This document shows, piece after piece, positions 1-8,438 of a DNA stretch of 64,000 nucleotides. Numbering within the stretch: position 1 is the stretch's first letter; each line of letters begins with the position of its first letter. The position numbers and the translations under genes are program-made. The notes beneath the pieces were generated by a model. That model made no database searches. It saw nothing but the letters and a program-made list of their open reading frames with translations, and was not told the DNA's origin. This DNA is from Saccharibacillus sp. O23 (GTDB lineage Bacteria; Bacillota; Bacilli; Paenibacillales; Paenibacillaceae): assembly GCF_002205895.1 (NCBI RefSeq), contig NZ_NJDE01000010.1, forward strand, positions 248,001-312,000, given 5' to 3'.

Positions 1-1
1 C

Positions 2-190
2 GCCGGCGAAGGCAGCAAGATGATTCTGGTCGGCGACCCCGAGCAGATCGACCATCCGTACCTCGACGCCGCGAGCAACGGGTTGACCTACGTCGTGGAG
101 CAGTTCAAATCGCAGAAACTGGCCGGGCATATCCATTTGGAAAAAGGAGAACGTTCGAAGTTGGCTCAACTGGCGGCGGACCTGCTGTAA
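2..190 (+). CDS. PhoH-family ATPase, C-terminal end only (YlaK-like)
   Basis: The last 62 codons of a gene that begins before the window. The visible peptide has the conserved end of the PhoH/YlaK P-loop ATPase family: a Walker-B-like stretch [11 protein letters not shown] followed by [11 protein letters not shown] and a tail with [11 protein letters not shown]. In this family an N-terminal PIN RNase domain is often fused to the ATPase, but that part lies outside the window. A clear rho-independent terminator follows, so this is the last gene of its transcript. Family assignment is good; the exact cellular role is not known from the sequence. Confidence 0.75.
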   Translation, partial: AGEGSKMILVGDPEQIDHPYLDAASNGLTYVVEQFKSQKLAGHIHLEKGERSKLAQLAADLL

Positions 191-228
191 AGCAGAAAGT
201 TTCAGTCGATTTGCAATCAAAAAGCAAA

Positions 229-260
229 GAATCCGGGTTTTGCTACCGGATTCTTTTTTT
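229..260 (+). terminator. Rho-independent terminator of the PhoH-family gene
   Basis: Perfect 8-bp stem GAATCCGG (229-236) / CCGGATTC (246-253) followed by seven T. It lies inside the apparent 5' extension of the next reading frame, which argues that the next gene starts downstream of it. Confidence 0.85.
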
Positions 261-279
261 GGTTGGAAAAAAGATCGTT

Positions 280-288
280 TGGTACAAT
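280..288 (+). promoter_or_regulatory. Extended -10 promoter of the solute-binding protein gene
   Basis: TG-G-TACAAT (TG at 280-281, hexamer 283-288) fits an extended -10 sigma-A promoter. No good -35 is visible. It lies between the upstream terminator and the ribosome binding site at 305-310. Confidence 0.45.
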
Positions 289-317
289 GGGGGAAGCAGG
301 AAACGGAGGGGACTGAA

Positions 318-1658
318 TTGAAACGAAAAAATCATTTCGTGCTGTTCGGCATACTGCTCCTTGCTCTGATCAATCTGTCGCCGTCGTCTCTGCCCGTGGC
401 TTCGAATTCGGGAGCGCCCAGAGATTCGGACGACGGATCGACCGCGCTGCAAGAAGGGGAATCGGAGCGTCCGTTACGCGAAATCGAAGTCTATACGATG
501 ATGGGAGCCGCAGAATTCAAAGCTCTTCAGACGATCAACGAAGAATACCGGCGGCGTTCCGGCGCCGATGTCACGCTGGTGAATATCGCGCCCGAACAAG
601 CGTATAAAACGTACCGCGAAGCGTACGCCGCCGGCCGGGAGCCGGATGTCCTCATGCTCGACGGCGCTTGGGTAGCGGAGTTCGCCGCGGCCGGAAGGCT
701 GCTGCCTGCCGATTTGTACGAATCGAATATGGCGGCCGCGGCCGATTCGCTTCCTCTGCCTGCCGAGTCGGTCGAATGGAACGGCTACCGTTGGGCGGTG
801 CCGCTGGATTACGATCCTTACGGCATCGCTTGGAATCCCGGCCGGTTCGCGGCCGCGTCCGGAGGACTGCCGCAGAGTCAGCAGGCTTGGCAGGCTTGGG
901 AGAAGTCGCAGCTTCAGCCGAGAGATCCGCGTCCATCGGCGGAATCGAAAGCGGGACCGGAGGAAGAAGCTTCCGCCGGACAAGGTTCGGAATCCCGAAG
1001 CGCCGCGCTTGCGGACGAGATCATCGGATTGCCGGCAGGCGACGTCCGTGCTTTTTCCGCGTTGGTGGATCTATGGAAAGGCAAAGAAGAAGGATCGAAC
1101 GCGGAACGCCTCAAGCGGGCTTTACAGCTTGCCGACGAGCTTCGAACCCGTACGTATTTGCATGATTTGTCTCTGACAGGCGGACAGTCGCCCGTCAGCC
1201 TTCGAACCAAAGTCGAATCGGGCCAACTGGCGTTGGCCGTAGACCGTTTATCCCGATTGGGAGCGGAGAATCTGCCCGGTTCCCGCGTCGCGCCTCTGGC
1301 CGGGCCGATCGAGATCGCTTCGCTTCGCTGCTTCGGCATTGCGGCCGATACGGAACGTTCGCGCGAAGCTTCGCTGTGGATCGCTTACGTGACGGGCCGC
1401 TCGACGCAAAGCGATTGGTACGGCCTGACCGGACATCTGCCCGTGCTCCGCAGCGTTTACGACGAGCCCGATAACGCGCCGCTTCTGTCGTGGATTCCCG
1501 ATCTGCAAGCCCTGCGCGCCGCCGAGGACAACGAAGCGGGAACCGGGCGCAACGCCAAAAAAACGGCTTCCCGGGAAAATACCTGGAGCCGTTCATTGGA
1601 TCGTTTCTACGAAGGTCGATTGGACGCCGACGGATTGGCCGCTTATTTCCTGCCTTGA
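318..1658 (+). CDS. Orphan extracellular solute-binding protein (family 1)
   Basis: 446 residues from a TTG start at 318, chosen because GGAGGG (305-310) sits 7 bases upstream and the protein then opens with a signal peptide (KRK, then a hydrophobic run to about residue 25). A longer ATG reading at 240 would overlap the preceding terminator. The fold is that of sugar-type ABC binding proteins: EIEVYTMMG near the mature start, DVLMLDG, and PLDYDPYGIAWNP in the binding lobe. There is no lipobox cysteine, unlike typical Gram-positive binding proteins, and a Ser/Glu/Gly-rich low-complexity stretch lies near residues 200-235. No permease or ATPase is adjacent, so substrate and partner are unknown. 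Confidence 0.65.
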   Translation: MKRKNHFVLFGILLLALINLSPSSLPVASNSGAPRDSDDGSTALQEGESERPLREIEVYTMMGAAEFKALQTINEEYRRRSGADVTLVNIAPEQAYKTYREAYAAGREPDVLMLDGAWVAEFAAAGRLLPADLYESNMAAAADSLPLPAESVEWNGYRWAVPLDYDPYGIAWNPGRFAAASGGLPQSQQAWQAWEKSQLQPRDPRPSAESKAGPEEEASAGQGSESRSAALADEIIGLPAGDVRAFSALVDLWKGKEEGSNAERLKRALQLADELRTRTYLHDLSLTGGQSPVSLRTKVESGQLALAVDRLSRLGAENLPGSRVAPLAGPIEIASLRCFGIAADTERSREASLWIAYVTGRSTQSDWYGLTGHLPVLRSVYDEPDNAPLLSWIPDLQALRAAEDNEAGTGRNAKKTASRENTWSRSLDRFYEGRLDADGLAAYFLP

Positions 1659-1667
1659 TCGGAGAAG

Positions 1668-2768
1668 CTACAGCACCAATTGCAGTTCGATCTTGAGATA
1701 GCCGTCCTGCATCTCCACGTCGTCGACTTTGACCGGAGCGACCTGCTGCGGATAGAACCCCAGATCGTATTTGCGTTCGAGTTCGAGGCGCGTGCTCTCC
1801 GGAAGTTCGAGCCCGTTGAAGATCAATTTGTCCACGTGGAAGAGTACGGCGTTCTGCGGCTCGTTCTCCAACGTATAACGGCCTTCGATCCGCAGCGTCA
1901 ATCGATCTTGTTTGCCTTCGGCCACGACGCGGCCGTTTTCGAACGAGAAAGAAAAATCGGCGAAGTCTTCGCTTTGCGAACGCAGGAAATCGTTCAGTTC
2001 GGCGTCGGTCAATTCGATCGTATAGCGGGTTCCGAGACCCGATACTTTGAGCTTGCCGCTATTTTGCAGAAAATCGGGCAGCTTCTCGCTGGCCGCCGCC
2101 AATTGCGAAAAATATTCGTCGACTTCGAACAGTCCGACATTGCTCCAATAGACGTTCAGTTCGTCGGCAAGCCGCCTGAGGCTTGCGGGATCGTCGCTGG
2201 TGAGCAGTCCGGAGTCGATGTCTGCTTGAAGCGCGGTCAGCCGGGCGCGCTGCTGCTCGATTCCGCGCTTCACTTCTTCCAATCGCGCCGAATTGGCCGC
2301 TAATTGATCTTTGCGGTTCTGAAGTCGGTCCGAGTCTTCCCGGAAGCCGAGCAGAAGTTCTTGATCATGGCGAATCGCGAATTCGTAGTAATAGTATATC
2401 CGCGTCAGTTCGCCGAACGAGCGGGCGTTGAGCAGGGACAGCAGCATCGGCCGCTGTCCCTGCATGTATTGGGAGCGCACGACGGTATCGGCGCGTTCGC
2501 GGCTGCTCGCGATACGGGTTTGCAGCGTTTCGATTTCTCCGCTCAGCTTCTCTCCCTGCCGGGCCAGTTCGTTTTGTTCTTCGGCGATTCGCTCCGTATC
2601 CCGCTGAAGTTCGCTGAGCGACAACGTGTCTTGAAGCAGCTTCCGCTGCTCGGGGGTCCAGTCGGCCGGGTCGCCGGAAGACGAGGCTTCGGCCGCCGGA
2701 ACCTTTTCCGTACCGGAAGCCACAAGCAGGGCTGCGGCGAGCAGTCCGGCGTACAAACGTTTCGGCAC
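1668..2768 (-). CDS. Exported coiled-coil protein of unknown function
   Basis: 366 residues from a GTG start at 2768 (GAGG just upstream on the - strand), converging on the solute-binding protein gene. The N-terminus (PKRLYAG, then a hydrophobic stretch ending near AAEASSSG) is a signal peptide. Residues from about 45 to 200 are Gln/Glu/Arg-rich heptad-like coiled coil resembling the N-terminal module of CwlO/PcsB-type wall hydrolase regulators, including a SQYMQGQRP segment. No NlpC/P60 or peptidase domain follows; the C-terminal 120 residues form an unassigned mixed strand domain (RYTIELTDAELNDFLRSQ). It may be a cell-envelope scaffold or hydrolase activator, which is inference only. Confidence 0.6.
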   Translation of the reverse strand: MPKRLYAGLLAAALLVASGTEKVPAAEASSSGDPADWTPEQRKLLQDTLSLSELQRDTERIAEEQNELARQGEKLSGEIETLQTRIASSRERADTVVRSQYMQGQRPMLLSLLNARSFGELTRIYYYYEFAIRHDQELLLGFREDSDRLQNRKDQLAANSARLEEVKRGIEQQRARLTALQADIDSGLLTSDDPASLRRLADELNVYWSNVGLFEVDEYFSQLAAASEKLPDFLQNSGKLKVSGLGTRYTIELTDAELNDFLRSQSEDFADFSFSFENGRVVAEGKQDRLTLRIEGRYTLENEPQNAVLFHVDKLIFNGLELPESTRLELERKYDLGFYPQQVAPVKVDDVEMQDGYLKIELQLVL

Positions 2769-2852
2769 AGCGTTTTCCTCACTTTCTTTCCCGCCGTTCG
2801 GGGCGCGTTCCGCGAAACTTCTTTCTTCGTCATGCCTGCTTTCTTCCTGCTG

Positions 2853-2861
2853 TGGTACAAT
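2853..2861 (+). promoter_or_regulatory. Extended -10 promoter of panE
   Basis: TG-G-TACAAT, with TG at 2853-2854 and the hexamer at 2856-2861, about 107 bases before the panE start. The same TGGTACAAT string precedes the solute-binding protein gene at 280. A -35 is not evident. Confidence 0.4.
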
Positions 2862-2967
2862 AAAGTTCCGCTTATCGCGACGGGTTTTTCTTATTCTGAT
2901 TATACGGCTGCAAGCTTCGGGCGTAAACCGCGACCGCCGGCTTGCCGAAGCGAAAGGAGAACGCGGA

Positions 2968-3924
2968 TTGAACATCGAAGTGATCGGAGGAGGCTCGTTA
3001 GGCTTGCTTTTTGCGGCCGGAGCCGCCGCGGGCGGCGCCTCCGTCGCGTTATATACGCGCAAGGAAGAACAAGCGCTGCGGATCGCGCGCGAAGGAATCG
3101 AAGTCCGCAGCGCCGAAGACCGGCCTCCTTTACGAATTCCGGCAGGAGCGATCGCGGCTCTGTCGATCGAACGACATGCCGAGAGAACCAAGACGGGCGA
3201 AGACACTTGGGTCGTATTGGCCCTCAAACAAAAAGATCTGAACGAAGAATTGATCGATCGCCTAAAAGCCGACCTCGGCGCGAAAGACCGATTGTTTTGC
3301 TTGCAAAACGGAGTCGGACATATCGAGAGGCTTCGCCGCGCGCTGCCGAATCACGATATTTACGCGGCGATCACGACAGAAGGAGCGCGCCGTTCGGATG
3401 CGAATTCGGTGCTGCGCGCGGGACAAGGCGCGACCTTGTTCGGCCTTCCGGGAACGGCATCCGTCTTTTCCCCGCAAAAAGAAGCCGCCGAGAAAAAGTT
3501 GATCGACCTCTTTGCGGCGGCAGGATTGACGCTCTCGGCGTCGAATGAAATCGAAACCGTCATGTACCGGAAATTGATGATCAATGCCGTAATCAACCCG
3601 TTGACGGCGATCTGGAAGATCGAGAACGGAGCTCTGCTCGCTTCGCGGCACAGAATCGAAACGATGCGCGGAATCTTCGAAGAGATCGGGCATGTGTATG
3701 CGCTTGCTGGCATTTCGTTCGAAGCCGGCTGGTGGGAAGATCTGATCGGGGTCTGCCGCGCAACCTCGCGTAACCGATCTTCCATGTTGGAAGACGTTAC
3801 GCACGGACGCTCCACGGAAGCTCGATGGATCTGCGGCGGCATCGTCGATCTGGCGCGCGGATTCAAGGCGGAAGCTCCGCTTAATCGAATGCTTCTGGAA
3901 TTGATCGAAGGCATGAAGGAATAG
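2968..3924 (+). CDS. panE: 2-dehydropantoate 2-reductase (ketopantoate reductase)
   Basis: 318 residues, TTG start at 2968 with AAAGGAG upstream. Reduces ketopantoate to pantoate with NADPH in pantothenate/CoA synthesis, in the cytoplasm. The N-terminal Rossmann loop is IGGGSLGLLFAAG (residues 5-17). The C-terminal helical domain carries KLMINAVINPLTAIW, the family's signature with the catalytic Lys, and a late ATSRNRSSMLEDV substrate-binding stretch. Length fits the family. Its position before a DUF3397 gene and upstream of bshC/mraZ is the common Bacillus order, here interrupted by the opp genes. Confidence 0.9.
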   Translation: MNIEVIGGGSLGLLFAAGAAAGGASVALYTRKEEQALRIAREGIEVRSAEDRPPLRIPAGAIAALSIERHAERTKTGEDTWVVLALKQKDLNEELIDRLKADLGAKDRLFCLQNGVGHIERLRRALPNHDIYAAITTEGARRSDANSVLRAGQGATLFGLPGTASVFSPQKEAAEKKLIDLFAAAGLTLSASNEIETVMYRKLMINAVINPLTAIWKIENGALLASRHRIETMRGIFEEIGHVYALAGISFEAGWWEDLIGVCRATSRNRSSMLEDVTHGRSTEARWICGGIVDLARGFKAEAPLNRMLLELIEGMKE

Positions 3925-3962
3925 AATCGCCCATCATTTCGAAGAAAGCGGGAGGGGAAAAG

Positions 3963-4349
3963 ATGTTCGAAGCGGTCTCGGGAGTATTGATTACGCTGTG
4001 CGTGCTGCCTTTTTTGCCGTTCATTCTCGTCTATGCTGCGGGAATGCTGCGAAAAGAGACGAAACAAGCTTCCTTTCGGCGGGCGATGGACTTTACGACG
4101 CCTTTCCTGATCTTTTCCGTATCCGCGCTTTATAATTACGTGTTTTCGTCTTCGTTCGGGTTCTATTTGTTGATATTGATCCTGTTGATTCTGGGCGGAC
4201 TGCTCGGAAGCGCCCAGAATCGCAAACGGGGAAAGATCGAACCCGAACGATTGGCAAAAGGATTTTGGCGCCTTGCGTTTTTGTTTTTGGCTCCGTGTTA
4301 TGTTCTGCTTGCCGGCGCCGGTTTTATTGCGTATATCGTAAATAGCTGA
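3963..4349 (+). CDS. DUF3397 family small membrane protein
   Basis: 128 residues, ATG preceded by GGGAGGGG. Four hydrophobic segments are visible (about residues 4-26, 45-60, 62-80 and 103-125), with basic linkers such as NRKRGKIEPERL facing the cytoplasm by the positive-inside rule. Length, topology and the panE-to-bshC neighbourhood match the DUF3397 family found in bacilli. Function is unknown. It lies 39 bases after panE and is probably co-transcribed with it. Confidence 0.7.
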   Translation: MFEAVSGVLITLCVLPFLPFILVYAAGMLRKETKQASFRRAMDFTTPFLIFSVSALYNYVFSSSFGFYLLILILLILGGLLGSAQNRKRGKIEPERLAKGFWRLAFLFLAPCYVLLAGAGFIAYIVNS

Positions 4350-4509
4350 CATGGCGATGATACATAACGGGTTGGAAAATGAAAATATGTCGATGATTTT
4401 TGTTGAAAAATCAAGGTTCGAGACAGAAAATGTGACAGAAAAGAAGTGAAATTTAAAAAAAAGCGTAAGATTCTGAAAAAAGGTTATAGATTTTTTTTTG
4501 GGTGGAGGG

Positions 4510-4515
4510 TATAAT
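4510..4515 (+). promoter_or_regulatory. -10 element of the oppA promoter
   Basis: TATAAT at 4510-4515 in a strongly A/T-rich 200-bp gap before oppA. A good -35 hexamer at 16-18 bases is not present; upstream is an oligo-T/oligo-A tract that could act as an UP-like element. The RBS (GGGGGAA, about 4541-4547) precedes the ATG at 4557. Confidence 0.45.
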
Positions 4516-4556
4516 CAATAAAAAAATTAATCTTTTTGTAGGGGGAAAGCTGCAGG

Positions 4557-6290
4557 ATGAAAAAGAAAAGCTGGATGATGCTCCTCACGCTGATTCTTGT
4601 AATCGGCACAGTGCTCGCTGGTTGCGGAAGCGCCAAAGAGACAGCTACTACGGATTCGGGTACCAAGACCGAAGAAGGCACGAAGGATACGGGTACGGCG
4701 ACTGAGCCGGCCGCAACCGACGCTGACCTGGCAGCCGACCAAACCCTGCACCTGAACCTCAGTGCAGAGCCGCCGACGCTTGATCCGGCGCAAGCTCAAG
4801 ACAGCCAGTCGAACACGGCGCTGCGTTTCATGTACGAAGGTCTCGCGACGATCAACGCTGAAGGCCAACCCGCTCCGGGCGCTGCCGAAAAGTGGGACAT
4901 CTCCGAAGACGGCCTGAAATACACGTTCCATATGCGCGAAGGCGCGACTTGGAGCAACGGCGATCCGGTAACGGCCAACGATTTCGTATACGCTTGGCAG
5001 CGCGTGCTGAGCCCGGAAACGACTCCGGCTCCGGTCTACGCTTACCAACTGTACTACATCAAAGGCGCCGAAGACTTCAACACCGGCAAAACCAAAGACT
5101 TCGCGAGCGTAGGCATCAAAGCCGTCGACGAGAAGACATTGGAAGTCGAACTGACGAATCCGACTCCTTATTTCTTGGGTCTGACTTCGTTCTACACGTA
5201 CTACCCGGTTCACAAAGCATCCGTCGAAGCTGACCAAGCATGGGCAGCCGATCCGGCGAAAATGGTAACGAACGGACCGTTCACGCTGTCGAGCTGGACT
5301 GCCGGTTCCGAACTGCAATGGACGAAGAACGACAAATATTGGGACGCGGCCAACATCAAGCTGACCAACGTTACGGCTTCCGTCGTAAACAGCGGCGCAA
5401 CCGAAACGGCTTCGTACCAAGGCGGAGAAATCGACTATGCGGGCGCTCCTACGGGCGAAATCCCGACTGACCAAATCCAACCGCTGTCGCAACAACTTCC
5501 GGACGAGTTCAAACTGACGGATATCGCTTCAACTTACTACTATGAGTTCAACACCAAAGCAGAACCTTTCAACAACGCGAAGATCCGTAAAGCCTTCGCA
5601 ATGTCGATCGATCGTAAATCCCTGATCGAAAACGTAACGAAAGCAGGTCAAACGCCGGCATTCGGATTCGTTCCGACTTCCATCGCGGGTCTGAACGGCG
5701 AAAAATTCCGTCAAACGTATCCGGATAGCGGCTACTTCAAGGAAGATGCAGCAGAAGCGAAGAAACTGCTCGAAGAAGGCATGAAAGAAGCGGGTTACAC
5801 GACTCTGCCTCCGATCACGTTGCTGTACAACACGAGCGAAAACCACCAGAAGCTGGCTCTGGCCGTAGCTGATATGTGGGAAAAGAACCTCGGCGTAACG
5901 ATCCAAACGAAAAACGAAGAATGGTCCGTATTCCTGGAAAGCAGAAAAACGGGTAACTATCAAATCGCTCGCGCCGGCTGGACAGCCGACTATGACGATC
6001 CGATGACATTCATCGACATGTTCAAAACGGGCGGCGGCAACAACACCGCATTCTTCTCCAACGCTGAATACGACAAACTGATCGACGCGGCTTACAAAGG
6101 CGGCAACGATCCGGAAAAACGTATGCAAGATCTGGCTGCGGCAGAAAAAATCTTGATCCAAGACGAAATGGCAATCATGCCGGTGTACTACTACACGCAA
6201 GCGTCGCTCACGAAACCTTACCTCAAAGGCGTAACGACCGACTTCTCGGGCGCGATCAACTTCAATCACGCTTACCTGGAAAATCACTAA
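4557..6290 (+). CDS. oppA: Oligopeptide-binding lipoprotein
   Basis: 577 residues. A type II signal peptide ends in LAGC with the lipidated Cys at residue 23, followed by a Thr/Glu/Lys-rich linker to about residue 60. The mature part is an SBP_bac_5 (DppA/OppA) protein: PPTLDPAQAQDSQS, YEGLATINAEGQPAPGAAE, FNTKAEPFNNAKIRKAF and the late GWTADYDDPMTF motif are family hallmarks. It binds extracellular peptides and hands them to OppB/OppC. A hairpin terminator lies between oppA and oppB, which would give more binding protein than permease, as is usual for such operons. Confidence 0.92.
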   Translation: MKKKSWMMLLTLILVIGTVLAGCGSAKETATTDSGTKTEEGTKDTGTATEPAATDADLAADQTLHLNLSAEPPTLDPAQAQDSQSNTALRFMYEGLATINAEGQPAPGAAEKWDISEDGLKYTFHMREGATWSNGDPVTANDFVYAWQRVLSPETTPAPVYAYQLYYIKGAEDFNTGKTKDFASVGIKAVDEKTLEVELTNPTPYFLGLTSFYTYYPVHKASVEADQAWAADPAKMVTNGPFTLSSWTAGSELQWTKNDKYWDAANIKLTNVTASVVNSGATETASYQGGEIDYAGAPTGEIPTDQIQPLSQQLPDEFKLTDIASTYYYEFNTKAEPFNNAKIRKAFAMSIDRKSLIENVTKAGQTPAFGFVPTSIAGLNGEKFRQTYPDSGYFKEDAAEAKKLLEEGMKEAGYTTLPPITLLYNTSENHQKLALAVADMWEKNLGVTIQTKNEEWSVFLESRKTGNYQIARAGWTADYDDPMTFIDMFKTGGGNNTAFFSNAEYDKLIDAAYKGGNDPEKRMQDLAAAEKILIQDEMAIMPVYYYTQASLTKPYLKGVTTDFSGAINFNHAYLENH

Positions 6291-6333
6291 GATCTTCGGA
6301 TCTAGGTGTGCATGACCCAAGCTTAATAAGAGT

Positions 6334-6375
6334 TCGGGATATATGTGGATTGCCCATATATATCCCGATTTTTTT
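6334..6375 (+). terminator. Partial terminator between oppA and oppB
   Basis: Long A/T-rich hairpin TCGGGATATATGTGG (6334-6348) against CCCATATATATCCCGA, with one mismatch or bulge, followed by a T run ending at 6375. Probably attenuates read-through into the permease genes. Confidence 0.75.
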
Positions 6376-6503
6376 GCATGTTCGTCAAGTTTCCATTTTT
6401 AATCTTGCTTAACCAGTATATAGGGTTGAAAATAATGAATATGCACCTATACATGAAGCTAGGCTTCAATACAGGATGAGGAAGAAGGAGGAGAGGTTCG
6501 TAT

Positions 6504-7436
6504 ATGGCACGTTATATAACTACCAAGTTCCTATATACGCTGCTTTCGCTGTTTATTTTGATCACGGCGACGTTTTTCTTGATGAAAGCCATTCCGGGCG
6601 ATCCGTTCATGTCGGAAAAGGAAGTACCGGCTCCGATTCGCGCGCGTCTGGAAGCGCAGTACGGTCTCGATAAACCGGAGATCGTGCAGTACGTGAACTA
6701 TCTCGGCAACATTTTGCAAGGCGATCTGGGCATTTCGATGAAAAAGCTCAATCAAGAGGTATCGCATATTATCGGCCAGACGTTCGGCGTATCGCTGCGG
6801 CTCGGCCTTATTGCTGTCGTCGTTTCGACGATCATCGGCGTGGCGCTCGGCCTGCTTGCGGCCTTGTATCACAGGAAGATGATCGACAGCGTGGTCATGG
6901 TGCTCGCCGTACTCGGGATAGCGGTGCCGAGCTTCGTGCTTGCATCGCTGATTCAATATCTGTTCGGTCTCAAGCTGCATTGGTTCCCGATTACGGGTCT
7001 CAAAGACGTTCTTGGTTATGTGCTTCCGGTCGCCGCGTTGTCGGCGCAGCCGATCGCGTTCATCGCGCGTCTGACGCGTTCGAGCATGCTTGAAGTTCTG
7101 CATGCGGATTACATCAAGACGGCGAAAGCCAAAGGTCTGAAATGGCCGGCCATCCTCTGGAAACACGTGATTCGAAACGGGATTCTTCCTGTCGTCACTT
7201 ATGTCGGTCCGATGACCGCCAACGTCATCACGGGTTCCGTCGTTATCGAACGGATCTTCGGTATCGGCGGGATCGGTAAAGTATACGTGGACAGCATCAC
7301 GAACCGCGACTATACGATGATCATGGGGATTACGCTCTTCTACGGTATCATTCTGATGTTCGCTCGATTCGTCACCGATATCGTTTACGTGCTTGTCGAT
7401 CCTCGTATCAAACTGACATCAAGCAAGGAGGGCTAA
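6504..7436 (+). CDS. oppB: Oligopeptide ABC transporter permease OppB
   Basis: 310 residues with six predicted membrane segments. It opens with the OppB/DppB-type ITTKFLYTLLSLFILITATF helix followed by AIPGDPF. The EAA loop that contacts the ATPase is visible as DYIKTAKAKGLKWPAILWKH. It forms the membrane channel together with OppC. The start at 6504 follows GGAGGAGAGG at 6488-6495. It ends four bases before oppC begins, so translation of the two is likely coupled. Confidence 0.9.
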   Translation: MARYITTKFLYTLLSLFILITATFFLMKAIPGDPFMSEKEVPAPIRARLEAQYGLDKPEIVQYVNYLGNILQGDLGISMKKLNQEVSHIIGQTFGVSLRLGLIAVVVSTIIGVALGLLAALYHRKMIDSVVMVLAVLGIAVPSFVLASLIQYLFGLKLHWFPITGLKDVLGYVLPVAALSAQPIAFIARLTRSSMLEVLHADYIKTAKAKGLKWPAILWKHVIRNGILPVVTYVGPMTANVITGSVVIERIFGIGGIGKVYVDSITNRDYTMIMGITLFYGIILMFARFVTDIVYVLVDPRIKLTSSKEG

Positions 7437-7439
7437 CCA

Positions 7440-8405
7440 GTGGCTAACGAAAATAAGGCGAACAAACAGCCTCTTCCGACTTTGTCGGCGGCTGATTTTG
7501 CGCCTGTCGATATCAATCAACACGAATCCGAAGTCATTAAACGCGAAAGTCTGACGGCTTGGCGCGACACTTGGGAACGCCTGCGCAGCAACAAAATCGC
7601 GATGGGCGGTCTTGTGGTGCTGGTGCTGATCGTGATCGGCGCGATCATCGGTCCGCTGATCGCGCAGTGGGTACACGGCTACAACTACAAGAGCAACGAT
7701 CTGTCGGCGACCAACCAACCGCCGTCTTCGCTTCACTGGTTCGGTACCGACGACCTCGGCCGCGACATGTTCGTGCGGACTTGGATGGGCGCGCGCATCT
7801 CGCTGATCATCGGTCTGGCCGCGGCGCTGATCGACCTGTTGATCGGCGTGATCTACGGCGGCATCATGGGTTACTTCGGCGGCCGCGTCGATACGATCAT
7901 GAACAAATTCTCCGAAATTCTGTACGCGATTCCTTACCTGCTCGTTACGATCCTGCTGTTGGTCGTGCTCAAACCGAGCCTGGGTACCATCATCTTGGCC
8001 CTAACGATTACGGGCTGGATCAATATGTCGTGGATCGTCCGCGGCGAGATCATGAAACTCAAGAATCGCGAATACGTCTTGGCTTCCCGTTCGATGGGCG
8101 CCGGTACGGGCAGATTGCTGTTCCGTCACCTGCTTCCTAACGCGAGCGGACCGATCATCGTAACGCTGACCCTGTCGGTTCCGAACGCGATCTTCGCCGA
8201 ATCGTTCCTGAGCTTCCTCGGTCTGGGCGTGCAGGCTCCGATCTCGTCGCTCGGTTCGATGGTCGAAAACGCCTTGACCGGCTGGATGTTCTTCCCTTGG
8301 CGGATGTTGTTCCCTGCATTGTTGATCAGCATTATCATGCTGGCGTTCAACCTGCTCGGAGACGGCCTGCGCGATGCGCTCGACCCGTCGCTCAAAAACA
8401 AATGA
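7440..8405 (+). CDS. oppC: Oligopeptide ABC transporter permease OppC
   Basis: 321 residues, GTG start at 7440 with GGAGGG at 7428-7433. The N-terminus carries the OppC-specific cytoplasmic segment (SLTAWRDTWERLRSNKIA) before the first membrane helix, then HWFGTDDLGRDMFVR, the family signature, and the EAA loop EYVLASRSMGAGTGRLLFRH. Partner of OppB in the heterodimeric channel. Confidence 0.9.
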   Translation: MANENKANKQPLPTLSAADFAPVDINQHESEVIKRESLTAWRDTWERLRSNKIAMGGLVVLVLIVIGAIIGPLIAQWVHGYNYKSNDLSATNQPPSSLHWFGTDDLGRDMFVRTWMGARISLIIGLAAALIDLLIGVIYGGIMGYFGGRVDTIMNKFSEILYAIPYLLVTILLLVVLKPSLGTIILALTITGWINMSWIVRGEIMKLKNREYVLASRSMGAGTGRLLFRHLLPNASGPIIVTLTLSVPNAIFAESFLSFLGLGVQAPISSLGSMVENALTGWMFFPWRMLFPALLISIIMLAFNLLGDGLRDALDPSLKNK

Positions 8406-8438
8406 TCCGCGGAATTTATCGTAAAGGAGGCGTCAGTC